Shown: one piece after another, positions 29,566-39,880 of the stretch
Layout: each line of letters opens with the position of its first letter
Position numbering within the stretch: the stretch's first letter is position 1
Source of the DNA: Euleptes europaea
Lineage: Eukaryota; Chordata; Lepidosauria; Squamata; Sphaerodactylidae
Direction of reading: 5' to 3'
DNA length: 64,000 bases
Assembly: GCF_029931775.1 (NCBI RefSeq)
Contig: NC_079312.1
Span: 9,245,821-9,309,820, forward strand
Notes under the pieces: generated by a model
The model's database searches: none
The model's input: only the letters and a program-made list of their open reading frames with translations
Told to the model about the DNA's origin: nothing
Program-made: the position numbers and the translations under genes

Positions 29566-31456
29566 GTAGAAAAGGGCAAGAGTCCAGTAGCACCTTAAAG
29601 ACTAACAAGAATATTTTCTGGTAGGGTGTGAGCTTTCGTGAGCCACAGCTCCCTTCTTCAGATACTCACTTCTTGGTATCTGAAGAAGCGAACTGTGGCT
29701 CACGAAGGCTCATACCCTACCAGAAAATATTCTTGTTAGTCTTGAAGGTGCCACTGGACTCTTGCCCTTTTCTCTTTCAGATCTGAAGAAGCGAGCGGTG
29801 GCTCACGAAAGCTCACACCCTACCAGAAAATATTCTTGTTAGTCTTTAAGGTGCTACTGGTCTCTTGCCCTTTTCTCTTTCAGATCTGAAGAAGCGAACT
29901 GTGGCTCACGAAGGCTCATACCCTACCAGAAAATATTCTTGTTAGTCTTGAAGGTGCCACTGGACTCTTGCCCTTTTCTCTTTCAGATCTGAAGAAGCGA
30001 GCGGTGGCTCACGAAAGCTCACACCCTACCAGAAAATATTCTTGTTAGTCTTTAAGGTGCTACTGGTCTCTTGCCCTTTTCTCTTTCAGATCTGAAGAAG
30101 CGAGCTGTGGCTCACGAAAGCTCACACCCTACCAGAAAATATTCTTGTTAGTCTTGAAGGTGCTACTGGTCTCTTGCCCTTTTCTCTTTCAGATCTGAAG
30201 AAGTGAGCTGTGGCTCACGAAAGCTCACACCCTACCAGAAAATATTCTTGTTAGTCTTGAAGGTGCTACTGGACTCTTGCCCTTTTCTCTTTCAGATCTG
30301 AAGAAGCGAGCGGTGGCTCACGAAGGCTCATACCCTACCAGAAAATATTCTTGTTAGTCTTGAAGGTGCTACTGGTCTCTTGCCCTTTTCTCTTTCAGAT
30401 CTGAAGAAGCGAACTGTGGCTCACGAAGGCTCACACCCTACCAGAAAATATTCTTGTTAGTCTTTAAGGTGCTACTGGTCTCTTGCCCTTTTCTCTTTCA
30501 GATCTGAAGAAGCGAGCTGTGGCTCACGAAAGCTCACACCCTACCAGAAAATATTCTTGTTAGTCTTTAAGGTGCTACTGGACTCTTGCCCTTTTCTCTT
30601 TCAGATCTGAAGAAGCGAGCTGTGGCTCACGAAAGCTCACACCCTACCAGAAAATATTCTTGTTAGTCTTTAAGGGGCTACTGGACTCTTGCCCTTTTCT
30701 CTTTCAGATCTGAAGAAGCGAGCGGTGGCTCACGAAAGCTCACACCCTACCAGAAAATATTCTTGTTAGTCTTTAAGGTGCTACTGGTCTCTTGCCCTTT
30801 TCTCTTTCAGATCTGAAGAAGTGAGCGGTGGCTCACGAAAGCTCACACCCTACCAGAAAATATTCTTGTTAGTCTTTAAGGTGCTACTGGTCTCTTGCCC
30901 TTTTCTCTTTCAGATCTGAAGAAGCGAGCGGTGGCTCACGAAAGCTCACACCCTACCAGAAAATATTCTTGTTAGTCTTTAAGGGGCTACTGGACTCTTG
31001 CCCTTTTCTCTTTCAGATCTGAAGAAGCGAGCTGTGGCTCACGAAGGCTCACACCCTACCAGAAAATATTCTTGTTAGTCTTTAAGGGGCTACTGGACTC
31101 TTGCCCTTTTCTCTTTCAGATCTGAAGAAGCGAGCGGTGGCTCACGAAAGCTCACACCCTACCAGAAAATATTCTTGTTAGTCTTTAAGGGGCTACTGGA
31201 CTCTTGCCCTTTTCTCTTTCAGATCTGAAGAAGCGAGCTGTGGCTCACGAAGGCTCACACCCTACCAGAAAATATTCTTGTTAGTCTTTAAGGGGCTACT
31301 GGACTCTTGCCCTTTTCTCTTTCAGATCTGAAGAAGCGAGCGGTGGCTCACGAAAGCTCACACCCTACCAGAAAATATTCTTGTTAGTCTTTAAGGGGCT
31401 ACTGGACTCTTGCCCTTTTCGACTACTGCAGACAAACACGGCTACCCACTGTGAAG
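29566..31456 (+). repeat. 103-bp satellite grown from a hammerhead foldback element
   Basis: The left arm of the foldback element (29566-29672) is followed by 17 units whose CTGAAGA starts at 29680 and then every 103 bp to 31328, with no indel. The array ends in the element's normal right tail 'ctgcagacaaacacggc'. Units vary by a few bases and alternate in type, giving a 206-bp dimer at both ends. CAGACTCGACTTA at 29553 and CAGACTCTACTTA at 31457 flank the whole block. It lies in intron 1 of gene 2, opposite in strand to the gene. Confidence 0.93.
29675..29716 (+). ncRNA. Hammerhead-ribozyme-like motif, first satellite unit
   Basis: GGTAT before CTGAAGA pairs with ATACC after the expected cleavage site GCTC, giving a 5-bp stem I. 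Stem II is GCGAAC/GCTCAC-like and followed by GAAG where GAAA is usual. One A lies between the core and stem II. Later units keep CTGAAGA and mostly GAAAGCTC but lack the stem I partner. Confidence 0.5.
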
Positions 31457-31784
31457 CAGACTCTACTTAATTCGCATTAAACATGCGGTAGGCAGGCCAG
31501 CCCTGGCTTTGCAGGGAGGGAAGGAAAGCACCCCCACACACACACACACAAACACCATGATGGAGGTACTGGGGTGGGGGGGAAGGGACCCCAAGTGGGT
31601 CAGCCTCCTCTCTAATAAGTGAAGCAGAAGGAAGCACACTTCTCCCCCCCACCCCATCTTTAATGTCCTTTGTATGCATCTCCCCCCTTGGGGGTCCTGC
31701 CACCCACTCCCCACTTCCCCACCTTGCATTTACCACCATGCACAGCCCTGGGGGAGGGGTGGCTCACCAGCACTTAGGACTCAC

Positions 31785-31900
31785 CCAGATCCTGGCTAGG
31801 AAACCCCTTTGGAGGTATTCCCTCCCCCTGCAAGGAGGAGCAGGAAGAAGCCCCTCTAGGAGACCCGACTTGCTCATTTTAACCCTTGGGTTGGCGGTGG
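31785..31900 (-). promoter_or_regulatory. Non-coding first exon of gene 2
   Basis: On the minus strand 'aagggttaaaatgagcaag' leads to 'ctagaggggcttcttcctgc' and ends CCAGGATCTGG|GTGAGT. Gene 4 has the same text before its donor at 57916. The start of transcription is not visible. A 5S-SINE fragment begins at about 31925. Confidence 0.55.
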
Positions 31901-31919
31901 GATGTGCGGTCAAAGCCAC

Positions 31920-32010
31920 GCCAATTGGCAAGGCAAGAGGCCAGCAGAGGTTTTATGGCCATTGCCTACCTCTGCGTGGCAACCCTGGGCTTCCTTAGAG
32001 GTCTCCCTAT
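31920..32010 (-). mobile_element. 5S-derived SINE fragment
   Basis: 'ggcaaggcaagaggccagcag', 'ccattgcctacctctg' and 'cttccttagaggtctccc' match the tail half of the 5S SINE in reverse. Confidence 0.6.
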
Positions 32011-32181
32011 GAAGTGCCCTGGGCTGTGTTATAGAGTCCAATGAAGACAACTAGGAGGAGGTTAAAAAGAGCAACAGTTCTTTATTGAGCTAAGCACAGA
32101 CCTGGGGGGTGAAATAACCCACAAATAAGATGTGCAGAGTTACTCACCCCAGAAACAAAGGAAAGTCAGTATCATTTATGC

Positions 32182-32466
32182 CACTGGTCCCCAACCAGGG
32201 GTCCATGGACCCCCAGGGGTCCGCGAGAACTAAATTAAGGTCCGCGAAACAAAGTTATAAACCCATAATAAATTAATATTTTCAATTAAAAGTTCTCTAT
32301 TATAAAAATAAACTTAGAATAATATTTGAATGTATAATGTTTAACTAACAGCTATGATTAAAGTTTATTTTCAAATTCTCTGAATTTTTATTTTGAAGCT
32401 TGGGGTCCCTGCACCGAACAAAAAAGTCCAAGTGGTCCCTGGTCAAAAAAAGGTTGGGAACCATTG
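32182..32466. mobile_element. Non-autonomous hAT transposon, 285 bp
   Basis: Ends CACTGGTCCCCAACC and GGTTGGGAACCATTG flanked by a perfect 8-bp target duplication ATTTATGC (32174-32181 and 32467-32474). A second copy in the opposite orientation is at 56093-56380. Confidence 0.92.
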
Positions 32467-32799
32467 ATTTATGCATTCGCATGGGGCAGGCCCATGGCTG
32501 CTGACAAGCAGGTTGAGACACAAAAGCACCAATGCAAATTAAGAGTCTACTTCACTCTAACTAGCATAACCTAACTAGCATAAACATTGCCCGAAGGCGT
32601 CACTTAGTGAGTGCCTGATCGTGTGAGCTCGGCAACCAGAAACCACATTCCTGAAGATGAACGTAAATCAGAGCTCTCTACTGGTGAGAGGCCGTACCAG
32701 GCACAGAGAGCATGATTTGTTGGTTCATGGCTCCCGGATGCCAACTTCCCAAAGCTTCCATGTGTGTGTGTATGAGTACATAGTGTTCTAAACCAGCCC

Positions 32800-32895
32800 T
32801 TCTATCTGGGCATTACACCATACAAGTACTAACCCGGGCTGACCCTGCTTAGTTTCTGAGATCGCGCTAGCCTGGGCCATCCAGGTCAGGGGAGA
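32800..32895 (-). mobile_element. 5S-derived SINE fragment
   Basis: The reverse reads 'gatctcagaaactaagcagg' and 'gtcagcccgggttagtactt', close to the 5S rRNA internal promoter region. From 32900 to 33380 I recognise no feature. Confidence 0.7.
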
Positions 32896-33384
32896 CTTTG
32901 ATACACACAAAGCCCGAAAAGGAGCATCTTTCAAAAAGTTGCATCTACACCGATACTGAGATATATGAATGGGAAGGGGCCACCTTAAAAGGATTGGCAG
33001 AGAATAATTTCTGGAATCTACGGAAGAAAGGCTATGGGAAGTCATTGGTTTTTCTGAATGACCATTAAAATCAGTTGCTCACAAAGGGATCTTTGTCTCC
33101 AAGCAGTGGAGAAATATCTGTATTGACCACACAAAAATCCAGAACAAAAAAGCCCCCCCCCCAATCCATCACATACTTTTTATTGGGGCCAGACAAAATG
33201 GTGTAAAAGGGTGTGCAAGCTTTTTGAGCTCAACAGGGCTCTTGATCACACCAGGTGTTATAAAATAAAAAGGTTTTTTTTAAAAAAAAATAAAGAAGAA
33301 AAAAGCAGATTTTTTTTTAGGTCAAGATCTAAGACCCACTCTTGTGAACCTTTGCCAACAGGCTTAGTACTGGTGTTCCATTTA

Positions 33385-33545
33385 GGGTTGTCAACCCCAG
33401 CCTGGGAAATTCCTGGAGACTTTGGGGTGGAGCCTGGGATGGGTGGGCTTTGGGGTGGGGAGGGACCTCAGTGTGGCAGAATGCCAGAGTCCACCCGCCA
33501 AAGCAGCAATTTTCTCTCTGTAGTCAGGTGCTCAATTTTATTTCT
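33385..33545. repeat. GGTTGCCA-type repeat fragment
   Basis: 'gggttgtcaaccccagcctggg', 'aaattcctggagactttgg' and 'caaagcagcaattttctc' match the family. Confidence 0.55.
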
Positions 33546-33575
33546 GGGAAGTTTTGTGCTCATCCAATGCAGGTA

Positions 33576-34345
33576 GTTGAGAAGCACCTTGCTGCATTGG
33601 ATAAGTACAAATCCCCCAGGGTCAGATAGTACTCACCCAAGAGTGCTCAAAGAACTTTCTAAAGAGCTTGCAGAGCCTTTGTCCATCATCTTCCAGACCT
33701 CTTGGAGGATGGGAGACATGCCACAAGATTGGAGGAGGGCAAATGTTATCCCATTTTCCAAAAAAGGGAGGAGGGATGACCCAGGAAACTACAGGGCAAG
33801 CAGTATGACATCTGTCCCAGGGAAGATACTGGAGCAGATTTTAAAGAGATCAGTCTGTGAGCATCTGAAGGACAACTTGTTGATCTGGGGAAGTCAGCAG
33901 GGATTTGTCCCCAGAAGGTCCTGCCAGACCAAACTCATTACCTTCTTTGATCAAGTGACAAGCTCACTGGATCGGAGGAATGCTGTCTATGTTGCTTACC
34001 TGGATTTCAGTAAAGCTTTTGACAGCGATCAGCCTAAGCATCCCTGGCAAGTGTTTGTCCAACTGGGAGCTCGCCACCTCCCTAGGCAGCCAATGCCACT
34101 GCTAAACTACTCTTACAGGTTGTTGTTTTTAAATCTTCTGCAATTTACACCCATTATTGCGAGTCCTATCCTCTGCTGCCAACAGGAAGAGCTCTCTAAG
34201 TGACAGCCCTTCAAATACTTAGAGAGCAATCATGCCCCTCTCAACCTCCTCTTCTCCAGACTGAACATTTCTAAGTCCCTCAGCCTTTCCTCGTAGGGCT
34301 TGATCTCCAGGCTCCCGATCATCCTCATCGTTCTTCTCTGCACCA
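33576..34345. mobile_element. Two CR1 fragments joined head to head
   Basis: 33576-34027 is plus-strand CR1 ORF2 (NVIPFSKKGRRDDPGNYRA, VYVAYLDFSKAFD). At about 34028 the text switches to a minus-strand CR1 3' part equivalent to 17390-17700. Either two insertions or a 5' inversion explains this. Confidence 0.8.
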
Positions 34346-34355
34346 AGGAGCCTTT

Positions 34356-34475
34356 ATAAGAACATAAGAAAAGCAGTACTGATCAGACCAAGGCCCATCA
34401 AGTCTAGCAGTCTGTTGTCTGCAAGTCCACAGTGGCCAACCAGGTGCATCTAGGAAGCCCACAAACAAGACAACT
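34356..34475 (-). mobile_element. CR1 LINE 3'-UTR fragment
   Basis: 'agaacataagaaaagcagtac' and 'cagaccaaggcccatcaagtc' followed by 'ggccaaccaggtgcatctag'. Confidence 0.65.
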
Positions 34476-34736
34476 GCAGCCTTTGTTGTCCCAGGAACAG
34501 AAATATAGCTGTGATACTTTCACAAAGTTTTTGCTGATAAAATAGAGAATACACCCTGATCTGGATGTCGGTTGTAACATACATTCATGAGAAGAAATGC
34601 TTAACACATCATCGGATCTCTTTTTGGATCATTTTGACCCAGCTTCCAGGATGGATGTTGACAGGTTCCTGTAAAAGCCACTTGCCCTTCAAAACTGCTC
34701 AGATCAAAGAAGAAACTGTAGTGTAGTACAAAGGAA

Positions 34737-34950
34737 GTGTGGTGTGGTGGTTAGAGTGCTGAACTAGCATCTGAGAGACCAGGGTTCGAATATCCACTCT
34801 GCCTTGGAAGCTTGCTGGGTGACCTTGGGCCAGACACATCCTCTCACCCTTGTTGAGAAGATAAAATGGAGGAGAGGAGGAGGATGTAAACCACTTTGGG
34901 TCCCCACCAGGGAGAAAGTTGGGGGTAGAAATGAAGTAAATAAATAAATA
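34737..34950 (+). mobile_element. tRNA-derived SINE, family B
   Basis: 'gtggtgtggtggttagag' head, GGTTCGAATATCC box B-like, 'gctgggtgaccttggg' and 'ccactttgggtccccacc' with an 'aagtaaataaataaata' tail. Confidence 0.8.
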
Positions 34951-35034
34951 ACTTTAGGGAAAAGGTGAAAAGACAGATATACAAAAATACAAGTAGGGGA
35001 ACACATGAAGAACTCGGTCAGGAGAGTATTCCTT

Positions 35035-35190
35035 GGAGGTCTCCCATCCAAATACCTGCCAGGGACAAGGCTGAGAGTATGTGACCGGCCCAAGGTCACC
35101 CAAAAGTTTCCACAACAGAGGGGTGATTTGAACCTGGGTTTCCCAGATCCCATTACAACACTTTAACCACTACACCACACTAGCTCTCTA
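35035..35190 (-). mobile_element. tRNA-derived SINE, family B
   Basis: Reverse copy with 'gatttgaacctgggtttccc' and 'ctttaaccactacaccaca'. Confidence 0.65.
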
Positions 35191-35477
35191 CTTTTCTATA
35201 TAGTGATATAAAAATAATCAGTGAAAGTAGCTGGCCTCCAGACCAACTGTGAAAGCAGCAACTCACCTGTAACGTCTATATTCTGGGGACTCCTCAGCTA
35301 TGCAGAAAAATACAGCTCTACAAATAAATTAAGACACCAAGCATGCTCTGGGAGGCAGGGAATGTTGATAGCAGTCAAAGGGGGGGGGGAGAAGAGGGAA
35401 GGGGAAATTAGCCCTCTCAGGATTTAAGACACTTAGAGGGGGAGATGGTGGTATTTTGTTCTCCCTCGCCCAAAATA

Positions 35478-36090
35478 TAAGAACATAAGGCCATGCTGGA
35501 TCAGACCAAGGCCCATCAATTCCAGCAGTCGGTTCACACAGTGGCCAACCAGGTGCCTCTAGGAAGCCACAAACAAGACGACTGCAGCAGCACCATCCTG
35601 CCTGTGTTCCTCCGCACCCAAAATAATAGGCATGCTCCTCTAATACTAGAGAGCATAGGTATGCAGCATGACTAGCATCCATTCTAACTAACAGCCATGA
35701 ATACCCCTCTCCTCCATGAACATGTCCACTCCCCTCTTAAAGCCCTCCAAGCTGGCAGCCATCACCACATCCTGGGGCAGGGAGTTCCACAATTTAACGA
35801 TGCGTTGTGTAAAAAAATACTTCCTTTTATCTGTTTTGAATCTCTCACCCTCCAGCTTTAGCAGATGACCCCGTGTTCTAGTATTATGGGAGAGGGAGAA
35901 AAGCTTCTCCCTGTCCACTCTCCCCAAACCATGCATAATTTTATAGACCTCTATCATGTCTCCCCTCAGCCGCCTTCTTTCCAAGCTAAACAGCCCTAAG
36001 CGTCTTAACCGCTCCCCATAGGACAGTTGCTCTAGTCCCCTAATCCTTTTGGTTGCTCTTTTCTGCACCTTCTCAAGCTCTGAAGGCAAC
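35478..36090 (-). mobile_element. CR1 LINE ORF2 C-terminus and 3' UTR
   Basis: Minus strand reads KLEQ-type LEKVQKRATKRIRGLE, LFSLERRRLRGDMIEVYKIM and IVKLWNSLPQDVV, a long open CR1 tail, then the 3' UTR 'tgctggatcagaccaagg' (plus strand). The frame is open for about 140 codons, one of the less decayed CR1 copies here. Confidence 0.92.
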
Positions 36091-36097
36091 CAATGAA

Positions 36098-36380
36098 GCT
36101 GACAGGCAGCAGGTTCAGGACAAACAAAAGGAAATGTTTCTTTAAACAGTAAGTGGAATTCACTGCCAGAGGATGTAGTGAGGGTCACAGGCATAGACAG
36201 CTTCAAAAGAGGAATTAGATAGATTCATGGAGTTCTTTCAGTGGCTACTAGCCATGGTGACTAAAAGAAACCTCCACATTCAGAGGCAGTCAAACTCTGA
36301 ATCCCAGTGCCGGGTTCCAGCATCAGGGGAGGGCCTCCCATCTTTTTTTACCTTGTTGTTGGCCCTCCAGAGGAACTCGC
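36098..36380 (+). mobile_element. CR1 LINE 3' fragment
   Basis: 'aggcagcaggttcaggac', 'ggaattcactgccagagg' and 'catggtgactaaaagaaacc' match the fragment at 11410. From 36381 to 37067 I see nothing I can name. Confidence 0.6.
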
Positions 36381-37067
36381 TTAATTCTTGGCAGAAGGAA
36401 ACTCAAAAAGGAAAATGTAATAAAATACAAATGGTTCAAACTGGACCATTAGAAAGAGCCTCTCAAAATCCCACCAGAGTGGGTGGATATTTGGAGCGAG
36501 CAGGCCAACAGGAAGCTCCACCAATTCCTTCTTCTGATTTTTCAAAGAGGGGGCCTATCCACTCCATTCCTGCACATTTTCTTTTCTGCCCAGCTGCCAC
36601 AATGAAGGGAAGAAAAGGACAAACTTAGATTGCTATAGGAGGATGCAATCTTTCAGGTTGCACAGAGGTCTTCATCATACAACCAAGGCCAGCACTACTC
36701 GGCACCTTTCTATTAATTATATTTCCTGATGAGCAATGCTGGTGATCATGTCAAGAATATGTTTTGTATGCTGATAAGAACAGCCACATGCACTGTTGCC
36801 ACGCGAACTGATAAATCCTGGTACAAAATGCATTCCTCTGCATGAAATTTTTTTTGGTGTGACTGAAAAGGGCGACTTTGCTCTAGCATGGCAGCAAATA
36901 AGTGAACCAAAGGACACACCTCCCCAAAAAGGCCACAATGTGTGGAAAGCACAGAGTAGTGATTTTGTTGTAATGATGTGAAAGCTGCCTTCTGAACAAG
37001 GTACATTCCCCACCCCCCAAAGATTTTAAATGGTTCAAAGCTCAACTTTGATGGAGCTCTTCATTGA

Positions 37068-37275
37068 AAAAGGCCATGGCTCAGTGGCAGAGCATCTGCT
37101 TGGCATGCAGAAGGCCTCAGGTTCAATCCCCAGCATCTCCAGTTAAAGGATCTGGCAACAGGTGATGGGAAAGACCTCCATCTGAGACCCCGGAGAGCCG
37201 CTGCCGCAGTCTGAGTAGAAAAGACTGACCTTGATGGACCATGGGTCTCGTTCAGTATAAGGCAGCCTCATGTAT
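37068..37275 (+). mobile_element. tRNA-derived SINE, family A
   Basis: 'ccatggctcagtggcagagc' and GGTTCAATCCCC with the standard body. From 37276 to 37900 AT-rich DNA includes a local duplication of 'ggaaccatatgtgccag' near 37760 and 37808. Confidence 0.8.
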
Positions 37276-37899
37276 GTTCACGTTCCTTAAAAATAAAGCA
37301 GCCTTGAACATTTATAGAAATGGTTAAAATATATATTTAGCAAGAAATAACATATACAAAAAGATGGAAACATGAACTATCAGCGATAACATGGTATCCT
37401 TTTCTTGCTTCGTTTACAGCGCCATGCTTGGGGAAAGCGCTCATTGTTAAATTGTTAAGAGCCTGGAAATGCAATCCTACACAAACTCCAATCCCCATCA
37501 CAAATATTAAAAACATTTTTAAAAGCCTTTCTCCCTTGCAGAACTCAAGGCAGCTTACAATATAAATTAAAAACGATTATTTAAAAAATGCAATAAAAAC
37601 AATATGAATTAAAAAAACATTTGTTTTAATGGACTTTAAACTGAAGTAACCCTGCACTTGTTTGCAGGTTAAGAGTGTTACAACATTGCTGAACTGGTGA
37701 GCATTCTCCTTAACAGCATTTCCTACAGAATATTAAATGTGTGTGTCAATTTAAAAAAAATGGAACCATATGTGCCAGACTGGTTAATATTTAAAATAAT
37801 TTTTAAATGGAACCATATGTGCCAGGCTGGCTAATGTTTAAAATCATTTTTAAATGTTTTAGTTAACTTACAGCAAAAGTAAGTTTACAGCAAAAGTAA

Positions 37900-38256
37900 G
37901 TTGGGTCTGGTCCGACCCAAGAAGGTCGGACCAGAACCAATGGATTGAAATTAAATCAAAAGAGTTTCCATCTAGACATTAGAATTTTCTAACAGTAAGA
38001 GCGGTTCCTCAGTGGAACAGGCTTCCTCAGGAGGTGGTAAGCTCTCCTTCCCTGGAGGTTTTTAAGAAGAGGTTTGATGGCCATCTGTCAGCAATGCTGA
38101 TTCTATGACCTTAGGCAGATGATGAGAGGGAGGGCATCTTGGCCATCTTCTGGTCACTAGGTGTGGGGGGGAGGTAGTTGTGAATTTCCTGCATTGTGCA
38201 GGGGGTTAGACTTGATGACGCTGGTGGTCCCTTCCAACTCTATGATTAGGTAAAAT
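37900..38256 (+). mobile_element. CR1 LINE 3' end
   Basis: 'ggtttgatggccatctgtc', 'gggttagacttgatgacgc' and 'cccttccaactctatgatt' are the classic CR1 3' terminus. Confidence 0.8.
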
Positions 38257-38347
38257 GTAACCCCAAAAAATGAAAACAGCAAAATAAACAATTGGTTCTT
38301 GTAGGTTATCCGGGCTGTGTAACCGTGGTCTTGGAATTTTCTTTCCT

Positions 38348-38382
38348 GACGTTTCGCCAGCAACTGTGGCAGGCATCTTCAG
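38348..38382 (-). ncRNA. Hammerhead-like motif of Penelope element, left arm
   Basis: Mirror of the motif at 39459-39493, with CTGAAGA, a GCC/GGC stem II and GAAACGTC. Penelope-like elements are known to carry hammerhead ribozymes near their ends. Confidence 0.5.
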
Positions 38383-39458
38383 AGTAGTAACACTGAAGGA
38401 CAGTGTCTCTCAGTGTCAAGGGTGTAGGAAGAGTAATATATAGTCAGAAAGGGGTTGGGTTTGAGCTGAGTATTGTCCTGCAAAAGTATTGTCCTGTAAG
38501 TATCAAGATAATGTGCTAATGAGGGTATGGTATGTTAATATGGAACCATTGTATCCTGAAGTGATCTGTTAATGTGTGTAATCCAAAGCTAATCTGTATG
38601 GCTATTGTTGAATGTTGTCTTTGTCTGGAGGTTTTTCAGGGCAGGAAGCCAAGCCTTATTCATTCTTAAACTCTCCTCTTTTCTGTTAAAGTTGTGCTGA
38701 TGTTTATGAATTTCAATGGCTTCTCTGTGCAATCTGACAAAATAGTTGGTAGAATTGTCCAGTCTTTCAGTGTCTTGGAATAAGAACCTGTGTCCTGTTT
38801 GTGTCAGTCCATGTTCAGCCACTGCTGATTTCTCAGGTTGGCCAAGTCTGCAGTATCTTTCATGTTCTTTTATCCTTGTTTGTATGCTGCGTTTTGTGGT
38901 CCCGATGTAAACTTCTCCACAGCTGCAAGTTTACATCGGGACCACAAAACGCAGCATACAAACAAGGATAAAAGAACATGAAAGATACTGCAGACTTGGC
39001 CAACCTGAGAAATCAGCAGTGGCTGAACATGGACTGACACAAACAGGACACAGGTTCTTATTCCAAGACACTGAAAGACTGGACAATTCTACCAACTATT
39101 TTGTCAGATTGCACAGAGAAGCCATTGAAATTCATAAACATCAGCACAACTTTAACAGAAAAGAGGAGAGTTTAAGAATGAATAAGGCTTGGCTTCCTGC
39201 CCTGAAAAACCTCCAGACAAAGACAACATTCAACAATAGCCATACAGATTAGCTTTGGATTACACACATTAACAGATCACTTCAGGATACAATGGTTCCA
39301 TATTAACATACCATACCCTCATTAGCACATTATCTTGATACTTACAGGACAATACTTTTGCAGGACAATACTCAGCTCAAACCCAACCCCTTTCTGACTA
39401 TATATTACTCTTCCTACACCCTTGACACTGAGAGACACTGTCCTTCAGTGTTACTACT

Positions 39459-39493
39459 CTGAAGATGCCTGCCACAGTTGCTGGCGAAACGTC
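39459..39493 (+). ncRNA. Hammerhead-like motif of Penelope element, right arm
   Basis: CTGAAGA, stem II closed by GCC and GGC, then GAAA and the palindrome ACGT followed by C, the expected cleavage position. Stem I pairing is weak (CT with AG), so activity is uncertain. Confidence 0.5.
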
Positions 39494-39662
39494 AGGAAAG
39501 AAAATTCCAAGACCACGGTTACACAGCCCGGATAACCTACAAGAACCAATGAACTCTGACCGTGAAAGCCTTCGACAATAAAATAAACAATGCACAACTA
39601 TTTCTGTAGGCTTCCATATACATATATGTTTGAGGAAAAGAACACAATGGAATATAGGCCAT

Positions 39663-39880
39663 TTATACCCCATCTTTCTCCCTAATGGGGGCCCAAAGTG
39701 GCTAATAGCCTTCTCTTTTCCTTTGTTTTATCCTCACAACAACCTTGTGAGGTAGCTAGCACAGGCTGAGAATGTGACTGGCCCAGAGTCACTCAGCAAG
39801 CTTTCTTGGTGGGGTGTGGATTCAGACCTGGGTCTCCCAGATCCTAATCCAACACTCTTAGCACTACACCATACTGGCTC
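39663..39880 (-). mobile_element. tRNA-derived SINE, family B
   Basis: Reverse copy from 'taccccatctttctccctaa' to 'cactacaccatactggctc'. Confidence 0.75.

Larger units (their letters stand above)
38293..39579. mobile_element. Penelope-like element, inverted double copy
   Basis: Two near-identical arms, 38293-38917 (minus) and about 38930-39550 (plus), meet head to head. Each codes part of the endonuclease and C-terminal region: CGEVYIGTTKRSIQTRIKEH is the GIY-YIG signature. The right arm has a further 29-nt tail ending 'ccttcgacaat'. AAAATAAACAAT flanks the insertion on both sides (38281-38292 and 39580-39591), so it came in as one event. There is no reverse transcriptase part. The family assignment rests on the endonuclease motif. 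Confidence 0.88.

Noticed and set aside
29678-31418. Regular 103-bp repeats as a CRISPR-like array
   Set aside because: There are no unique spacers; whole units repeat head to tail and this is a vertebrate genome.
31441-32560. Inverted similarity between 'gactctacttaattcgc' near 31460 and 'aaattaagagtctacttc' near 32535
   Set aside because: About 25 bases with gaps, no matching flanks or family; could be chance, so not called as an element around the gene 2 first exon.
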